Under the pieces are notes generated by a model. That model was not told where the DNA came from. It was given only the letters and a program-made list of their open reading frames with translations, and did no database searches. Below, piece after piece: positions 44,794 through 55,963 of a stretch of 64,000 nucleotides of DNA. Location: NCBI GenBank assembly GCA_037447655.1, contig JBBHKE010002398.1:10064-74063 (forward strand). Direction: 5' to 3'. This DNA comes from Zygnema cylindricum (lineage: Eukaryota; Streptophyta; Zygnematophyceae; Zygnematales; Zygnemataceae). Position 1 is the stretch's first letter. Each line of letters begins with the position of its first letter. Position numbers and translations under genes: made by a program.

Positions 44794-45309
44794 TTGAATC
44801 CTATACCATCAGGCGTTTCCTCAAACCCTAATCCTTTGTCAGCCGTCAAGACGACAAAGATGGGCCCAGGAGCAGACGATGTCGACGCTTCTCACCGTCG
44901 ACACGTGGAACATCCAGAGAGAGGGAGGCCTGCTACGCGTCATCGAGAAGATCATGGTTACAGAGGGAGAGAGAGGCCTCATGAGGAAGATGACCACGGA
45001 GAGAAAGATGACGGTCGTTTTTTTGAAGGAGAGAGTTCTCGCTTTCGCTCGAAAGGAATGCAGGAGGACGAGAAGGATAGAGAGGAGCCACGTGTTAGGG
45101 AGAGATGGGGTGGTACAGAGGGCAGGGGTAGGGATGGGAGACAGCAGTGGGGAAGGGGGGATCGCGGCTCAGATGCTGACGTCATCCCTGAGCTTTATTC
45201 CATCCATAAGGCAACTGTACGGAGCGTTCGTCCTTTTGGCATTTTTGTGCAAATGGAAGGTTTTAGGAAACACGCTCTCATTCATTTGTCGCATGTGAGC
45301 GAGTATGAG
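44794..45309 (+). CDS. Exon 1 of the S1/zinc-knuckle gene
   Basis: 172 codons. The first ~130 are Arg/Glu/Gly/Asp-rich. The S1 domain starts at PELYSIHKATVRSVRPFGIF. The donor is GAG|GTAAGT. A downstream in-frame ATG at 44860 (MGPGADDVD) is an equally good start. Confidence 0.88.
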
Positions 45310-47020
45310 GTAAGTTAACCAGATCGTTCAACAGAGTTCTGTCGCTTTGCAGTTTTTAGGGTTTTTGTCCGTGAAGAAAAATGAATTTGGTCAATGAATC
45401 TTTCACTCAATCCTTTTTTATTGAATCTTTTACTGAATAGTTTTCTGAATCGTTTAATGAATCTATTACTCTTAACCTTTTACTGACCTTGTACTGAATT
45501 GCTTGCTGAATCTTTTGCTGAACCTTTTATCGAATCTTGTACTTATTCTTCTCCAGGTGATAACGAATCTACCAGAATACAAGGAACCCTGACCTTTTTT
45601 CTGAACAGTTACTGACCTTTTGCTGTTTTTTTTTAAGAATCTTATACCAAATATTTTGTCGAAACTCTTGCAGGTGACAAAGCGTGACGACCCGGATGAC
45701 TCCAAAGTGAAAGCTCTGCAAGGTGTGGCTGGTGAAGGGGACTCCGTGTGGGTGAAGGTGGTCTCTGTGAAGGAGGAGGAGCCCGGGAATGCGAAGATTG
45801 GAGCATCCATGAAGTTGGTAAACCAGAGAGACGGCACCGACAAGGACCCTCAAAATACTCTGTTGGGGGAACAGATGTCAAAGCCTCGCTGGCAGGAGCC
45901 TAAGAAGGTGAGCTATTGCTTTACGATGTAGACATTGGCACACACCTCTCTTTCTCCCCCCCCCCCTCCCCCTCTCTCATTCTGTTGCTTCATCTTTCAT
46001 CCACTCCATCTCTCTCTCTCCCCCCCTCTCTTTCTCATTCCGTTGCTTCATCTTTCTCCACTCTCCCACCCTCCCTCTCACATTCTGTTGCTTTATCTTT
46101 CATGCACTTCCCTTCCCTCTCTCCCCCCCTCTCTCTCTCATTCCGTTGCTTCATCTTTCATCCACTCCCTCTTGCTATCTTCCTTCTTTTCTTCTCCCAC
46201 CCGCCCTTCATCCAATTTCTCCGTCTCCCATGTACACAGTTTTTTTTGTTATATGCGCGCTGTCATACATATGAAAAATCTGATTTTTACGACGAGGAGA
46301 CAACAATCGAATAAGTTGAGGTTTCTATTGCTGTTCTGTTTTGTCCATTTTATTGCAGATGGAGTTGGGAGCCGTCTACAATGTCACATGCACTCGCTGT
46401 GGCGGCCATGGCCACTTGAAGACAGAATGTTACGCTTCTCTCAACAACAAAACATATGAATTGCTTCCTGACGTGGACACTACGGAGACTGAACGACAGG
46501 CTGAAGGAGATGTTTCAGGAAATGTAAGTACAGGAAATAGGAGAGAGACCACCGGAGTAAGTAGAGGGTCAGGAGTTGCATCAAGAGATACTGAAAATGG
46601 GGCTGGAAGGGGATTAGGGTTAGCGCCTGGAACGGGTTTACCAGTTGGGAGAGGGAGGGGAAGAGCTATGACTCAACCGGCTTGGATGACCCATGGAGTT
46701 GGAATAGCGGGAGAACCAAAGCAGATCGGGAAAGGTGGAAGTGATTCTATAAAGAGTAAAGAAGTGAAGGGAACAAAGGTAAGAACAGACGATATGGAAA
46801 ACCTACCTTCGAAAATTTCGTCGAAAGAGGATGCATTAGCTGTAATTGCAAAACTGGAACAGGAGTTGAAATCCAAGAAATCTCGCAAGGAGGAGAAAAA
46901 GAAAAAGAAGGAAAAAAGGAAAGAGAGGAAGGAGAAACGGAAAGAACGGCGCAAAAAGGAAGGGAGAGAGAAGAAAAAGGACAGGAAAAGAAGAAGAGAT
47001 GATGATGAAAGTGATGACTC

Positions 47021-47051
<31 letters not shown>

Positions 47052-48050
47052 AGTCGAGACAGGAGGAAGAAATCTAAAAGGAGAGGTAATAGAAGCTTCA
47101 AGGATAACAGTGAGGAATCTTCAGATGGGAGTCTAGAATTGCGAAGGAAAAGTAAATCAAAAAGGACCCGTACGGATAGAGACAGAGAAGATGATGACAA
47201 AGATTTGATCAATGTCAAGAAAAAGAGTCGTGGATACAACAATGAATCAGAAGAGGATTTTCAAAAAGTAAAACAAAACGAGGATTTTGTGAGGCAAGAT
47301 TTGGGGCCTAAGCATGGAAAGGAAGGCATGGAAGATACCAAAATTAGTGACGATGATCAGGGTTTTGGAGATAAACAGAATCACAAGTGGAGGGAAGATG
47401 AGGATCGAGGGGGTAGAGTAGTGAGTGAGATGGGGAGGAACGTAGGAAACCAAAGGCATGTTGGGAGAGGAGATGAAAGCAGAGGTTCTTATGAAGATGA
47501 TTATGGCAAAGTAAACGAGCGTAGTCGGGGAAGGGAAAATGATGAAGGAAGAGAAATGTTTAGAGTCGGTGGTGGAAGGAAGGAAAGGGAGGCAACTGGT
47601 CTGGAAGATAGTTTGGAAATGAGAGCAAATAGAAGTCGAGCTCCGGAGGATAACCGTAGAGGAAGGAGAGAGAGTGAGAGACAAAGTGAAAGACACTTCT
47701 CTGACAGTATTGCAGAGGAAGGGAAAGTGGAGAGTTCCAAGCACAGAGACAGGTCAGAAGAGAGAGGCGATCCCAGAAGGGATGTGGAGAGTGATGGAAA
47801 TAGACTGGAAAGGAGGAATGCCCTTCGTAAAGAGAGAGAGAGGAGTTTTGGAGAAGACAGGGGAGAAACCGAAGTTATGGACCACAGAAAGAGGAGATAT
47901 GACCAAAGAGAACAAGACAGAGGCGGTTGGAGGAGAGAGGAGTCTGATTATGGTAGTAGAGAAGCTAGACGAGTTTCAGAAAATGACGAATATGATCGAA
48001 GAAGGGAAAGTTCAAGGAAACGAGACTGTAACGAAAAGGGGACGGTCTGA
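44794..48050 (+). CDS. S1 domain and CCHC zinc-knuckle protein, ZCCHC17/pNO40-like, three exons
   Basis: Likely a nuclear or nucleolar RNA-binding protein in ribosome biogenesis or splicing, by analogy with ZCCHC17. Exons 44794-45309, 45674-45907 and 46359-48050 are all phase 0 with GT-AG borders (GTAAGT, GTGAGC; TTGCAG twice). They give 813 residues. A charged N-terminus precedes an S1 fold (residues ~133-240: YSIHKATVRSVRPFGIFVQM, ALIHLSHVSEYE, then KIGASMKLVNQ). The knuckle CTRCGGHGHLKTEC is at 261-274, followed by NKTYELLPD. The remaining ~500 residues are K/R/E/S/D-rich and probably disordered. The start could be 44860 instead. A G-run near 48041 may hide a further ~100 codons. Neighbours are repeats only. 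Confidence 0.9.
45310..45673 (+). other. Intron 1 with degenerate CTGAATCTTTTA repeats
   Basis: GT-AG intron of 364 bases. Positions 45385-45545 are a run of 12-15 base units around TGAATCTTTTACTGAA, with no coding potential. Confidence 0.75.
45674..45907 (+). CDS. Exon 2 of the S1/zinc-knuckle gene
   Basis: 78 codons completing the S1 fold: GEGDSVWVKVVSVKEEEPGN and KIGASMKLVNQRDGTDKDP, the conserved last strands seen in ZCCHC17-type proteins. Confidence 0.9.
45908..46358 (+). other. Intron 2 with a long pyrimidine tract
   Basis: GT-AG intron of 451 bases. Positions 45945-46225 are almost pure C/T (CTCTCTCCCCC words interspersed with ATTCTGTTGCTTCATC at ~60-base spacing). Confidence 0.85.
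46359..48050 (+). CDS. Exon 3 of the S1/zinc-knuckle gene
   Basis: 563 codons. It begins with the zinc knuckle. A lysine-rich helix (KEKRKERKEKRKERRKKEGR), a Ser/Glu repeat (DDSESESESESESSRDRRKK) and an Arg/Glu/Ser/Asp tail follow. It stops at TGA 48048-48050, right after a GGGG run. Confidence 0.85.
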
Positions 48051-48345
48051 TGAGAATGACGACAATGGAGGAAAACGAGACAGGTATGTTGACCAGAAAA
48101 CCAGAGAGTATTCTGAAGATGAATATTCGAGAGCACTGTCTAAGAGGAGTACTAGAGATGAGCATAAATATTCTGAAGAGGATCAGCACGGTGCAGTCAG
48201 GTGCAATAAGGGGAGAGAAGAGGAGATGCGATCCTTTGGAAACAGTGACGACGAAGGACTGCGTAAGAAGTGGAGGCAGGAAAGGGAGGGGAAGGAGGTT
48301 GAGTTTCCAGAAATGGAAAGGAATTTGGTTGCAAGAGATGACTGA
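48051..48345 (+). pseudogene. Probable frameshifted continuation of the S1/zinc-knuckle tail
   Basis: In the next frame the same composition continues without a stop for ~98 codons (GRSDENDDNGGKRDRYVDQK, YSEDEYSRALSKRS, NLVARDD). One base fewer in GGGG (48038-48041) would join it to exon 3. Either a base error, a true truncation or alternative splicing. Confidence 0.55.
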
Positions 48346-48481
48346 GAGAAGAATGGGGGACAAAGACAAAATTGTAAGCGATAATTTCATGGTCGAGGAT
48401 TTGGGGAATGGGAGAAGAGAAGATGGATACAATTGCTTTGAGGAAGATGTTAAATTTAGTGTAGGTGCGTGTAAGACGTGA

Positions 48482-49580
48482 AAGGTACCTGTGGATGAAT
48501 AGGAAATTTGAGAGAAACGGAGATCTACAAAAGGGTATTAAACGGAGAGCTCCGCATAGAACAAGAAGGAAAGTCATTTGAGCCATTTTGGTGACATGGC
48601 CTCCAAAAAAGGATGTGACAGACAAAGGTTTGCAATTTTCCTGCATGGGGAGAGTGACGGGAAGAAACTCAACTTGAGACAATTCATTGGATTAGCTTTT
48701 TCTTTTCTGAAATCTGACACCGAATCGATCGAATTCTGGAAAATAATACTTGAGCGCTTCAGTTTTTGGAGTAGATCTATTGTCCAGAAGCTTTCAAGGT
48801 TTGAAAGGGTTTTTTTTGTATACCACGGTATGCTTAGAGCTTTTTTCCGAGGGAGGTCGATCCTTGTCTTATTTTCCTTTGGAAACAAAAAAACAATTAA
48901 TGGGTAGTTTCAAGTCGAGGAGGGAACAATGAGTCCGAGGGACTAACTCGTTTAACTTCTGGTCTTGTAGCTGCCGATCTTAAAGGAGAGCTTTCATACA
49001 TCTCTTAATGTTGTGCAGAACAATTAAAGGGATGATCTGTCTACTTAAGATAAAGGATTGTCAAGAACTGAGTTTAGAATCTGTGTCTGTGAGAACCGAG
49101 GTGTAGATGACGCTCTTAAAAGTCTACCAACAACTTTCCAAGTGCTTTTCAAGAAAAGTTTGTAAAATCTACTTACTGGTAAACGTGTTTTTAACTTCCG
49201 AATCGGCTATAGTTTTATGTTTATGTTATTTTTCTCCCTTTCAAGTGGAATGTCTTCATGAACATTGAACCCTGTTAAACTCGATTTCCGGAAGTTCCTC
49301 GGAGCATTGTAATTGGCTAAAATTGGTTATTTTGGTAAAAATGGTTATACAAGTTAGTGTAATTTGCGTTAACTTAGTCATCTCTGTTAGCTTCCTAAGT
49401 TAAACCGGTATATGTTCGTTCTAGACGATCCTTGCTTCCACACTAAAAAGCTGAAATTTGCGGTGCTCTAATATTAATGTTTATTGTTGCATCATTTAAC
49501 TTCGAGCACTTAACAAACATTTCCAATCATTTTGATTTTACTCTTGATCTTACTCGTGTTGGCAGTTTATAGCATAGCTA
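48482..49580. other. Intergenic and 3' flank, no gene seen
   Basis: Probably the 3' UTR and downstream flank of the S1/zinc-knuckle gene. No clear poly(A) signal could be chosen and no conserved ORF is present. Confidence 0.5.
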
Positions 49581-49729
49581 AAATGTTCGAAAATAATTGA
49601 AAACGCCCCATAGTGGAGCGGTAATGGTGCCCCCATACTACATGGGTTTTTACATGGCAAATGCACTTAAATTCACGTGTAGTATGGGATTACTGCATAT
49701 AAAGTTCCCGATTGCTCTTGCACATTTGA
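49581..49729. mobile_element. AATGTGCGAAAACAATTGG-type small MITE
   Basis: Diverged copy: AAATGTTCGAAAATAATTGA at the left and TTGCACATTT at the right, with CCCCATACTACATGGG inside. See 59610-59738 for the best copy. Confidence 0.55.
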
Positions 49730-49867
49730 ACTGTGTTATATGAGGGAAACGGGGATAAAGAGGACCCTTGTAAATAGGGCTCGAGTGCTATGAGGCTTAC
49801 AGGGTAATTATACGGAGTGCTAGTGTTGGCGCTTGTATCGTGCACTTTTTCTGTATGATCAATACTA

Positions 49868-50235
49868 CAGTTACTAGAGGGAGAGAGAAGGAGAGAGAAG
49901 AGGAGGTAGAGAGCGAGGAAAAAGCAGAATAGAATAAACAGAATGGGAGAGAGAAGGCGAGGGAAAGTGAACGAGAGGGATGGAGAGAGAGGGAGGAAAA
50001 AGGGAAGGGAAAGAGTACAAGAGGGGGAGAGGGAGGGGGACAGAATAAGGGAGCAGGGAAACAGAGAGAATGGGAGAAAGAAGGGGAGGGAAAATGAGAG
50101 GGAGAGCAGAGAGGGAGGGAGGAGGGAGGGAGAGAGGAGGAGAGTAAAGTGGGAGAGAGAGAAAGAGAGGGAGAAAAAAAAGGACAAGGAGAGAGAGAGA
50201 GAGATAGAGATAGAGAGAGGGAGACAGAGAGGGAG
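49868..50235. repeat. GA/GGGA purine low-complexity tract
   Basis: About 370 bases of GAGAGAGGGAG-type sequence, open on both strands by composition only. Not a gene. Confidence 0.9.
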
Positions 50236-50281
50236 AGGATTTTTTGTGTTTTATTGTTTATATTTTCTAGATGAAATGTAA

Positions 50282-51067
50282 GGCCCTTTTCATGAAAGGA
50301 GGTAGGGATAAAAAATTCAATTATTCGTATATTCTTATGGGTTATTGAGAACTCTTTTGTCGTTTTACATGTTTATTTAGTTTCTGATAAAAAATGATGA
50401 GTTCTCCTCCATTTTTTAGGGTTATCAGAACCTATTCTTTTTCCCCACTGACCCTCATCTTGGCCCCACCCAAATATGCCACGTGTCAGTTTCTGTTTCC
50501 GGGAGGCTGCTCAATTTAGGAGCCAGCTTCACACGTGCGATGACCCCTCCTGATAGAAGGACGTCGAAACGGCCATAGCTGCACTGGAAATGGAGAATTA
50601 TTTGTTTATTTATGCGTTTATTTATTTTATTAAGGAGAAGAATGTGGTTCATTCAAAGAAAGCAATGAATAAGGAAAAAAAAGAACAAGACAAAAGAGGG
50701 CTGAAAGCATGATACCCATATTTTCAAAATAAAGAAACAAAGCACAAGCATAAGCTATTTGGACAAGGAGAAGCTGGAGACGGGAGAGCATTTCCTGTTT
50801 GTTATAAATTTGTCGTTTTTGACAGCTTTAGAATTTAGATTTGTTGGTCGGCCTATTTTCTGGTCCAAATAGGACCTTCTGAAGGCCCATTACCATTGAG
50901 AATTTATGGCCGTACATTCTGTCGTCTGACATCTGTACATTTTAGTACTACCGTTTATCGCTTTTAGCAACCAACGTTTTTTTTCGCCAACAATTGCGCG
51001 TGCCCCACTTGGGGAGTGGAAATCCGACGGTTTCGATTGCAAGGTAAAGATCTTACCCTTGATGCGC
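50282..51067. other. Intergenic, no feature seen
   Basis: Mixed-composition sequence between the purine tract and the minisatellite. No ORF with recognisable motifs and no repeat structure. Confidence 0.55.
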
Positions 51068-51855
51068 AATGCCTCGATATGGATGCGCTTCACTGATACG
51101 ATGCCATGCTCAAACATCGATGCGCTTCTCGATATGGTTTCAATTTGACGATATGGCTCCGATGCATCGATATCGCTGCGATGCAACGTTATGGCTTCGA
51201 TGCAACGTTATGGCTTCGATGCAACGATATGGATGCAATGCAACGATATGACTATCATGTAACGATATGGCTGTCATGAAACGATATGGCTACGATGCAA
51301 CGATATGGCTGCCATGCAACGATATGGCTGCCATGTAAAGATATGGCTGCCATGCAACGATATGGATGCCATGCAACGATATGGATGCGATGCAGCGATA
51401 TGGCTACGATGCAACGATATGGATGCGATGCAGCGATATGGCTGTGATGAAACGATATGGCTGCCATGCAACAATATGGTTGCGATGTAACGATATGTCT
51501 GCCATGCAACGGTATGGCTGCGATGCAACTATATGGCTGCCATGTAACGATATGGCTGCCATGAAACGATATGTTTGCGATGCAACGATATGGCTGCCAT
51601 GCAACGATATGGCTTCCATGAAACGATATAAATGCGATGCAACGATATGGCTGCAATGCAACGATATGACTGCGGTGCAACGATATGGATGCGGTGCAAC
51701 GACATGGTCGCGGTGCAACGATATGGCTGCGATGCAACGATATGGCTGCGATGCAACGAAATATGGCTGCGATGCAACGATATGGCTGCCATGCAACGAT
51801 ATGGCTTCCATGAAACGATATAAATGCGATGCAACGACATGGCTGCAATGCAAAG

Positions 51856-52600
51856 CAGAGGTCGCAAACGGTCAACCGAAACCGTGACCGATCGTTAACC
51901 GACCGCCCGCGCCGGATCCGGAACGGATTCGGTTGCCAAATTTTGGGGGTCGGGCGGTTACGGTCGGTTGATTCACCAGGAAAAAAAAAACGGTCGGTTA
52001 CGGTCGGTCAACCAAAAAAATGAAAATTTTGTACTGTCCCTATAATCCAACATTCTTGTACTTTGTACTCTTTGGCATCGTGGAAGTACGTGACATCATG
52101 ATTAGCGTCGCAAATCTGACACGGTACTGTAGTAAGCTATTCATTTCGCAAATCAAAGGGAACGCGACAAAGCGTCGCAAATCTGACACGGTAGTACAAT
52201 ATTCATTTCAAAAATCTTAGAGAACGCGACAAAGCGTCGCAAATCTGACACAGTAGTACACTATTCATTTCGCAAATCTTAGGGAACGCGACAAAGCGTC
52301 GCAAAACTGACACGGTAGTAGCCCTATTCATTTCGCAAATCTTAGGGAACGCGACAAATCGTAATTATTGGCTTATTCCGTCGTACATAGATTAATTTTG
52401 TACTTTTTCGGTTACGGGCGGGCACGGTTAGTCGCGAAAAATCAAGATTCGGTTAATTTTTTTTTTCGTAAACGACGGTCGGTTAACGGTTAATAATTTT
52501 GGAGCGTGACAAAACCTGGTCGGGTGTCGGTTACTCAGATTTTGAAAAAAAATAAACGGTCGGTTTCGGGTATGAAATTTTTTGACTTTTGCGACCTCTG
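51856..52600. mobile_element. Non-autonomous hAT-type element inside the minisatellite
   Basis: 745 bases with inverted ends CAGAGGTCGCAAA and TTTGCGACCTCTG. TSD ATGCAAAG (8 bases) is at 51848-51855 and 52601-52608. The 8-base TSD and CAGAGG start fit hAT. Sub-terminal CGGTCGGTTACGGT-type words are repeated on both sides. Positions 52106-52360 hold a 62-base tandem repeat in about four copies. No transposase. Confidence 0.93.
52106..52360. repeat. 62-bp tandem repeat within the hAT-type element
   Basis: Four units around GCGTCGCAAATCTGACACGG and ATTCATTTCGCAAATCTTAG, each ending GGGAACGCGACAAA. Confidence 0.85.
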
Positions 52601-54868
52601 ATGCAAAGATATGACTGCGGTGCAACGATATGGTTGCGGTCCAACGATATGGCTGCCATGCAACGATATGGCTGCCATGCTGCCATGCAACGATATGGCT
52701 GCCGTGCAGCGATATGGATTCCGTGCAGCGATATCGTTGCGGTGCAGGGATATCGTTGCGGTGCAACGATATGGCTGCGATGCAACGATATGACTGCGGT
52801 GCAGCGATATGGATGCGATGCAAAGATATGGCTGCCATGTAATGATATGGCTGCCATTCAACGATATGGCTGCCATGCAACGATATGGTCGCGATGCATA
52901 GATATGACTGCGGTGCAACAATATGGTTGCGGTGCAGCGATATGGCTGCCATGCAACGATATGGCTGCCATGCTGCCATGCAACGATATGGCTGCCGTGC
53001 AGCGATATGGGTTCCGTGCAGCGATATCGTTGCGGTGCAGGGATATCGTTGCGGTGCAACGATATGGCTGCGATGCAACGATATGACTGTGGTGCAGCGA
53101 TATGGATGCGATGCAACGATATGGCTGCCATGTAATGATATGGCTGCCATTCAACGATATGGCTGCCATGCAACGATATGGTCGCGATGCATAGATATGA
53201 CTGCGGTGCAACGATATGGTTGCGGTGCAGCGATATGGCTGCCATGCAACGATATGGCTGCCATGCTGCCATGCAACGATATGGCTGCCGTGCAGCGATA
53301 TGGGTTCCGTGCAGCGATATCGTTGCGGTGCAGGGATATCGTTGCGGTGCAACGATATGGCTGCGATGCAACGATATGACTGCGGTGCAGCGATATGGAT
53401 GCGATGCAACGATATGGCTGCCATTCAACGATATGGCTGCCATGCAACGATATGGTCACGATGCAACGATATGGTTGCCAAGTAGCGATATGGCCGCGAT
53501 GCAACGTTATTACTTCCGTGCAGCGATATGACTGCCATGCAATGATATGGCTACCATGGAACGATATGACTGCCGTGCAACGATATGGCTGCCATGCAAC
53601 GATATGGTTGCCATGAAACGATATGGCTGCCGTGCAACGATATGGCTGCCATGGAACAATATGGCTGCCATGTAGCGATATGGCTGCCATGTAACGTTAT
53701 GGCTGCCATGCAGCGATATGGTTGCCATGCAACGATATAGCTGCCATGAAACCGATATGGCTGCCATGCAACGATATGGCTGCCGTGAAACGATATGGCT
53801 GCGAGGAAACGATAAGGCTGCGATGCAACGATATGGCTGCCATGCAGCGATATGGCTGCCATGGAACGATATGGATGCGATGCAACGATATGTCTGCCAC
53901 GTTGCGATATGGCTGCGACGCAGCGATATGGCCGCGACGCAACGATAAGGCTGCGACACAACGATATGGCTGCAATGCAGCAATATGGCTGCGATGCAAC
54001 GATATGACTGCCGTGCAACGATCTGGCTCCCGTGCAACGATATGGCTGCCACGTAGCGATATTGATGCGATGCAATGATATGGCCGCGATGCAACGATAT
54101 GCTGCCATGCAGAAATATGGCTGCGATTCAGCGATATGGCTGCCATGCAACGATATAAATGCGATGCAACGATATGGATGCAATGCAACGATATGGATGC
54201 GGTGCAACGATATGGTTGCGGTGTAATGATATGGTTGTGATGCAACGATATGGCTGCGGTTCAGCAATATGGATGCGGTGCAACGATATGGCTGCCATGT
54301 AACGATATGGCTGCCATGTAACGATATGGCTGCCATTCAACAATATGGCTTCCATGCAACAATATTGCTGCCATGCAACGATATGGATGCGGTGCAACGA
54401 TATGGCTGCAATTCAACGATATGGCTGCCATGCAACGATATGGCTGCCGTGAAACGATATGGCTGCGAGGAAACGATAAGGCTGCAATGCAACGATATGG
54501 CTGCCAAGCAACTATATGGCTGCCATGTAACGATATGGCTGCCATGTAACGATTTGGCTGCGACGCAGCGATATGGCTGCGGGGCAACTATAAGGCTGCG
54601 ACGCAACGATAAGGCTGCGGTACAACGATATGGCTGCCCTGCTACGATATGGCTGCCGTGCAACGATATGGCTGCCATGCAAAGATATAGCTGCCGTGCA
54701 GCGATATGGCTTCCGTGCAGCGATATGGCTGCCATGCAACCATATGGCTGCCGTGCAACGATATGGCTGCCATGCAACGATATGGCTGCCATGCAGCGAT
54801 ATGGCTGCCATGCAACGATATGGCTACCATGCAGCGATATGGCTACCATGCAACGATATGGCTGCCAT

Positions 54869-55652
54869 TCAGCCGTAATAGCACTCTTATAATTATCGAT
54901 TTAGTGGATTTTCGCTGTATGAAATTTATATTGTCAACAAATGTTTTCATTTGTTCGGCGACTTTACACGGTCAGCCAGTTCAGGCAGTTTCACTGCCCC
55001 TGAAAGAACATATACCGGGTTCATTCAGAGTTGAAGTCCAAAGTGAGAATGAGAGTAGTGAGTATGGTCAGTATAGTTAGCAATAATAGTCAAGACCATT
55101 TGTGGTAATAACAGATATCTAACGCCTCTCCTTTCTCTTTGCTATGAACTCAGATCGTACACCATCACTCGTATTAATAAAGCTTGCTATTATTATATTT
55201 TAAAGTAGCACACGACCTGAATAGTCTTGCAATTGTATAATCAAGACAACCTGGCCACAAGCCCGTAGTAATTTCAAATGTTTGAAGCGCCTACAAATCA
55301 AATTTTTCTTATCTTAGTTTTCCGGATATCAAGCCTTTCTCCAGTTTTGTTTATTTGCATATTGCAGGCACTTTACAACATAATCAGTTGACACTTTTCA
55401 ACAAATATCACTTTTAGCATAAGGAACACATTGCTCGTTTCAACTTCATAGACTAGGAAACATTGCTTTCTTATTTTCAAATACTGAGGGAAAAAACTCG
55501 TCAAATGTTTGGTGTTAATGAGATCTAACCATTACATCCGAAAAAAGAAAGAAGAATAAAAACAGCTAAGCAAATAAAGAAATAACAAACATTCATTGCG
55601 TGAAAATGATTCCCTCATCTTCTCTATTTACACTCTAGTTACACCATTCAAG
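54869..55652. other. Flank between the minisatellite and the COBRA-like gene
   Basis: Contains the presumed 3' UTR and downstream flank of the minus-strand COBRA-like gene. No other gene or repeat was recognised. Confidence 0.5.
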
Positions 55653-55963
55653 TCAAACTGCAGAAGCTCGTGAAGAAAATAACAACGACAAAGCTCCAAA
55701 GAGTATATATATATACAATTTTGGGATTGATTTTTGAACAACCCCACTTACAATTGGAAGAAAATCTGGCATCTTACATTCTGCTCCGTTAACTATTACA
55801 GTTTTGGGAAAAACAGTTTCCGTAATGTTAAGAATAGGACCTCCTGTAATATTGTAACCGGTCGAGTTTTTCGTCCGATTGAAAAGTAAAGTATATTGGA
55901 CGTTCCCTCCACTTAAAATCCATTCGTTGTAGTATTTAATTCCTTTTACAATAAGGTAATTTT
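55653..55963 (-). CDS. Last exon of the COBRA-like gene, with GPI-anchor tail
   Basis: 103 residues after acceptor TTTACAG. It reads NYLIVKGIKYYNEWILSGGN, then FPKTVIVNGAECKMPDFLP, the conserved COBRA end. The last 20 residues (LYIYILFGALSLLFSSRASA) are hydrophobic, as needed for GPI attachment. N-glycosylation sites NRT, NST and NIT are visible. Confidence 0.88.

Larger units (their letters stand above)
51068..54868. repeat. 19-bp minisatellite array
   Basis: About 3 kb of a 19-base unit, consensus CAACGATATGGCTGCCATG, with single-base variants at a few positions. Because 19 leaves remainder 1 on division by 3 and the unit has no stop on either strand, all six frames read an endless 19-residue repeat. 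The many long ORFs here (WLPCNDMAA..., SHIVAWQPYRCMAAISLHG...) are therefore artefacts. A MITE (51856-52600) interrupts it, and 52611-53490 shows a ~293-base higher-order repeat. Confidence 0.96.

Noticed and set aside
45935-46459. 174-codon ORF rich in Leu, Ser and Pro
   Set aside because: It is the pyrimidine tract of intron 2 read in frame. It overlaps exon 3 in the wrong frame.
46673-47242. Minus-strand ORF of 189 codons, Ser/Leu-rich
   Set aside because: Shadow of the Lys/Arg/Glu-rich exon 3; purine-rich codons give Leu/Ser/Phe in antisense.
48578-48907. 109-codon plus-strand ORF downstream of the S1/zinc-knuckle gene
   Set aside because: No recognisable motif, plausible 3' UTR position, and no splice or codon evidence. 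Left out as unsupported.
49690-50281. ORFs on both strands across the purine tract
   Set aside because: Simple sequence (GAGAGAGGG) free of stops by composition.
51255-51875. Long ORFs such as 51255-51875 and 52535-53443 on both strands
   Set aside because: They are translations of the 19-bp repeat, which is open in every frame. No start context, domain or codon preference supports them.
51068-54868. CRISPR-like array
   Set aside because: The units are head-to-tail without unique spacers, in a eukaryotic context. It is a minisatellite.
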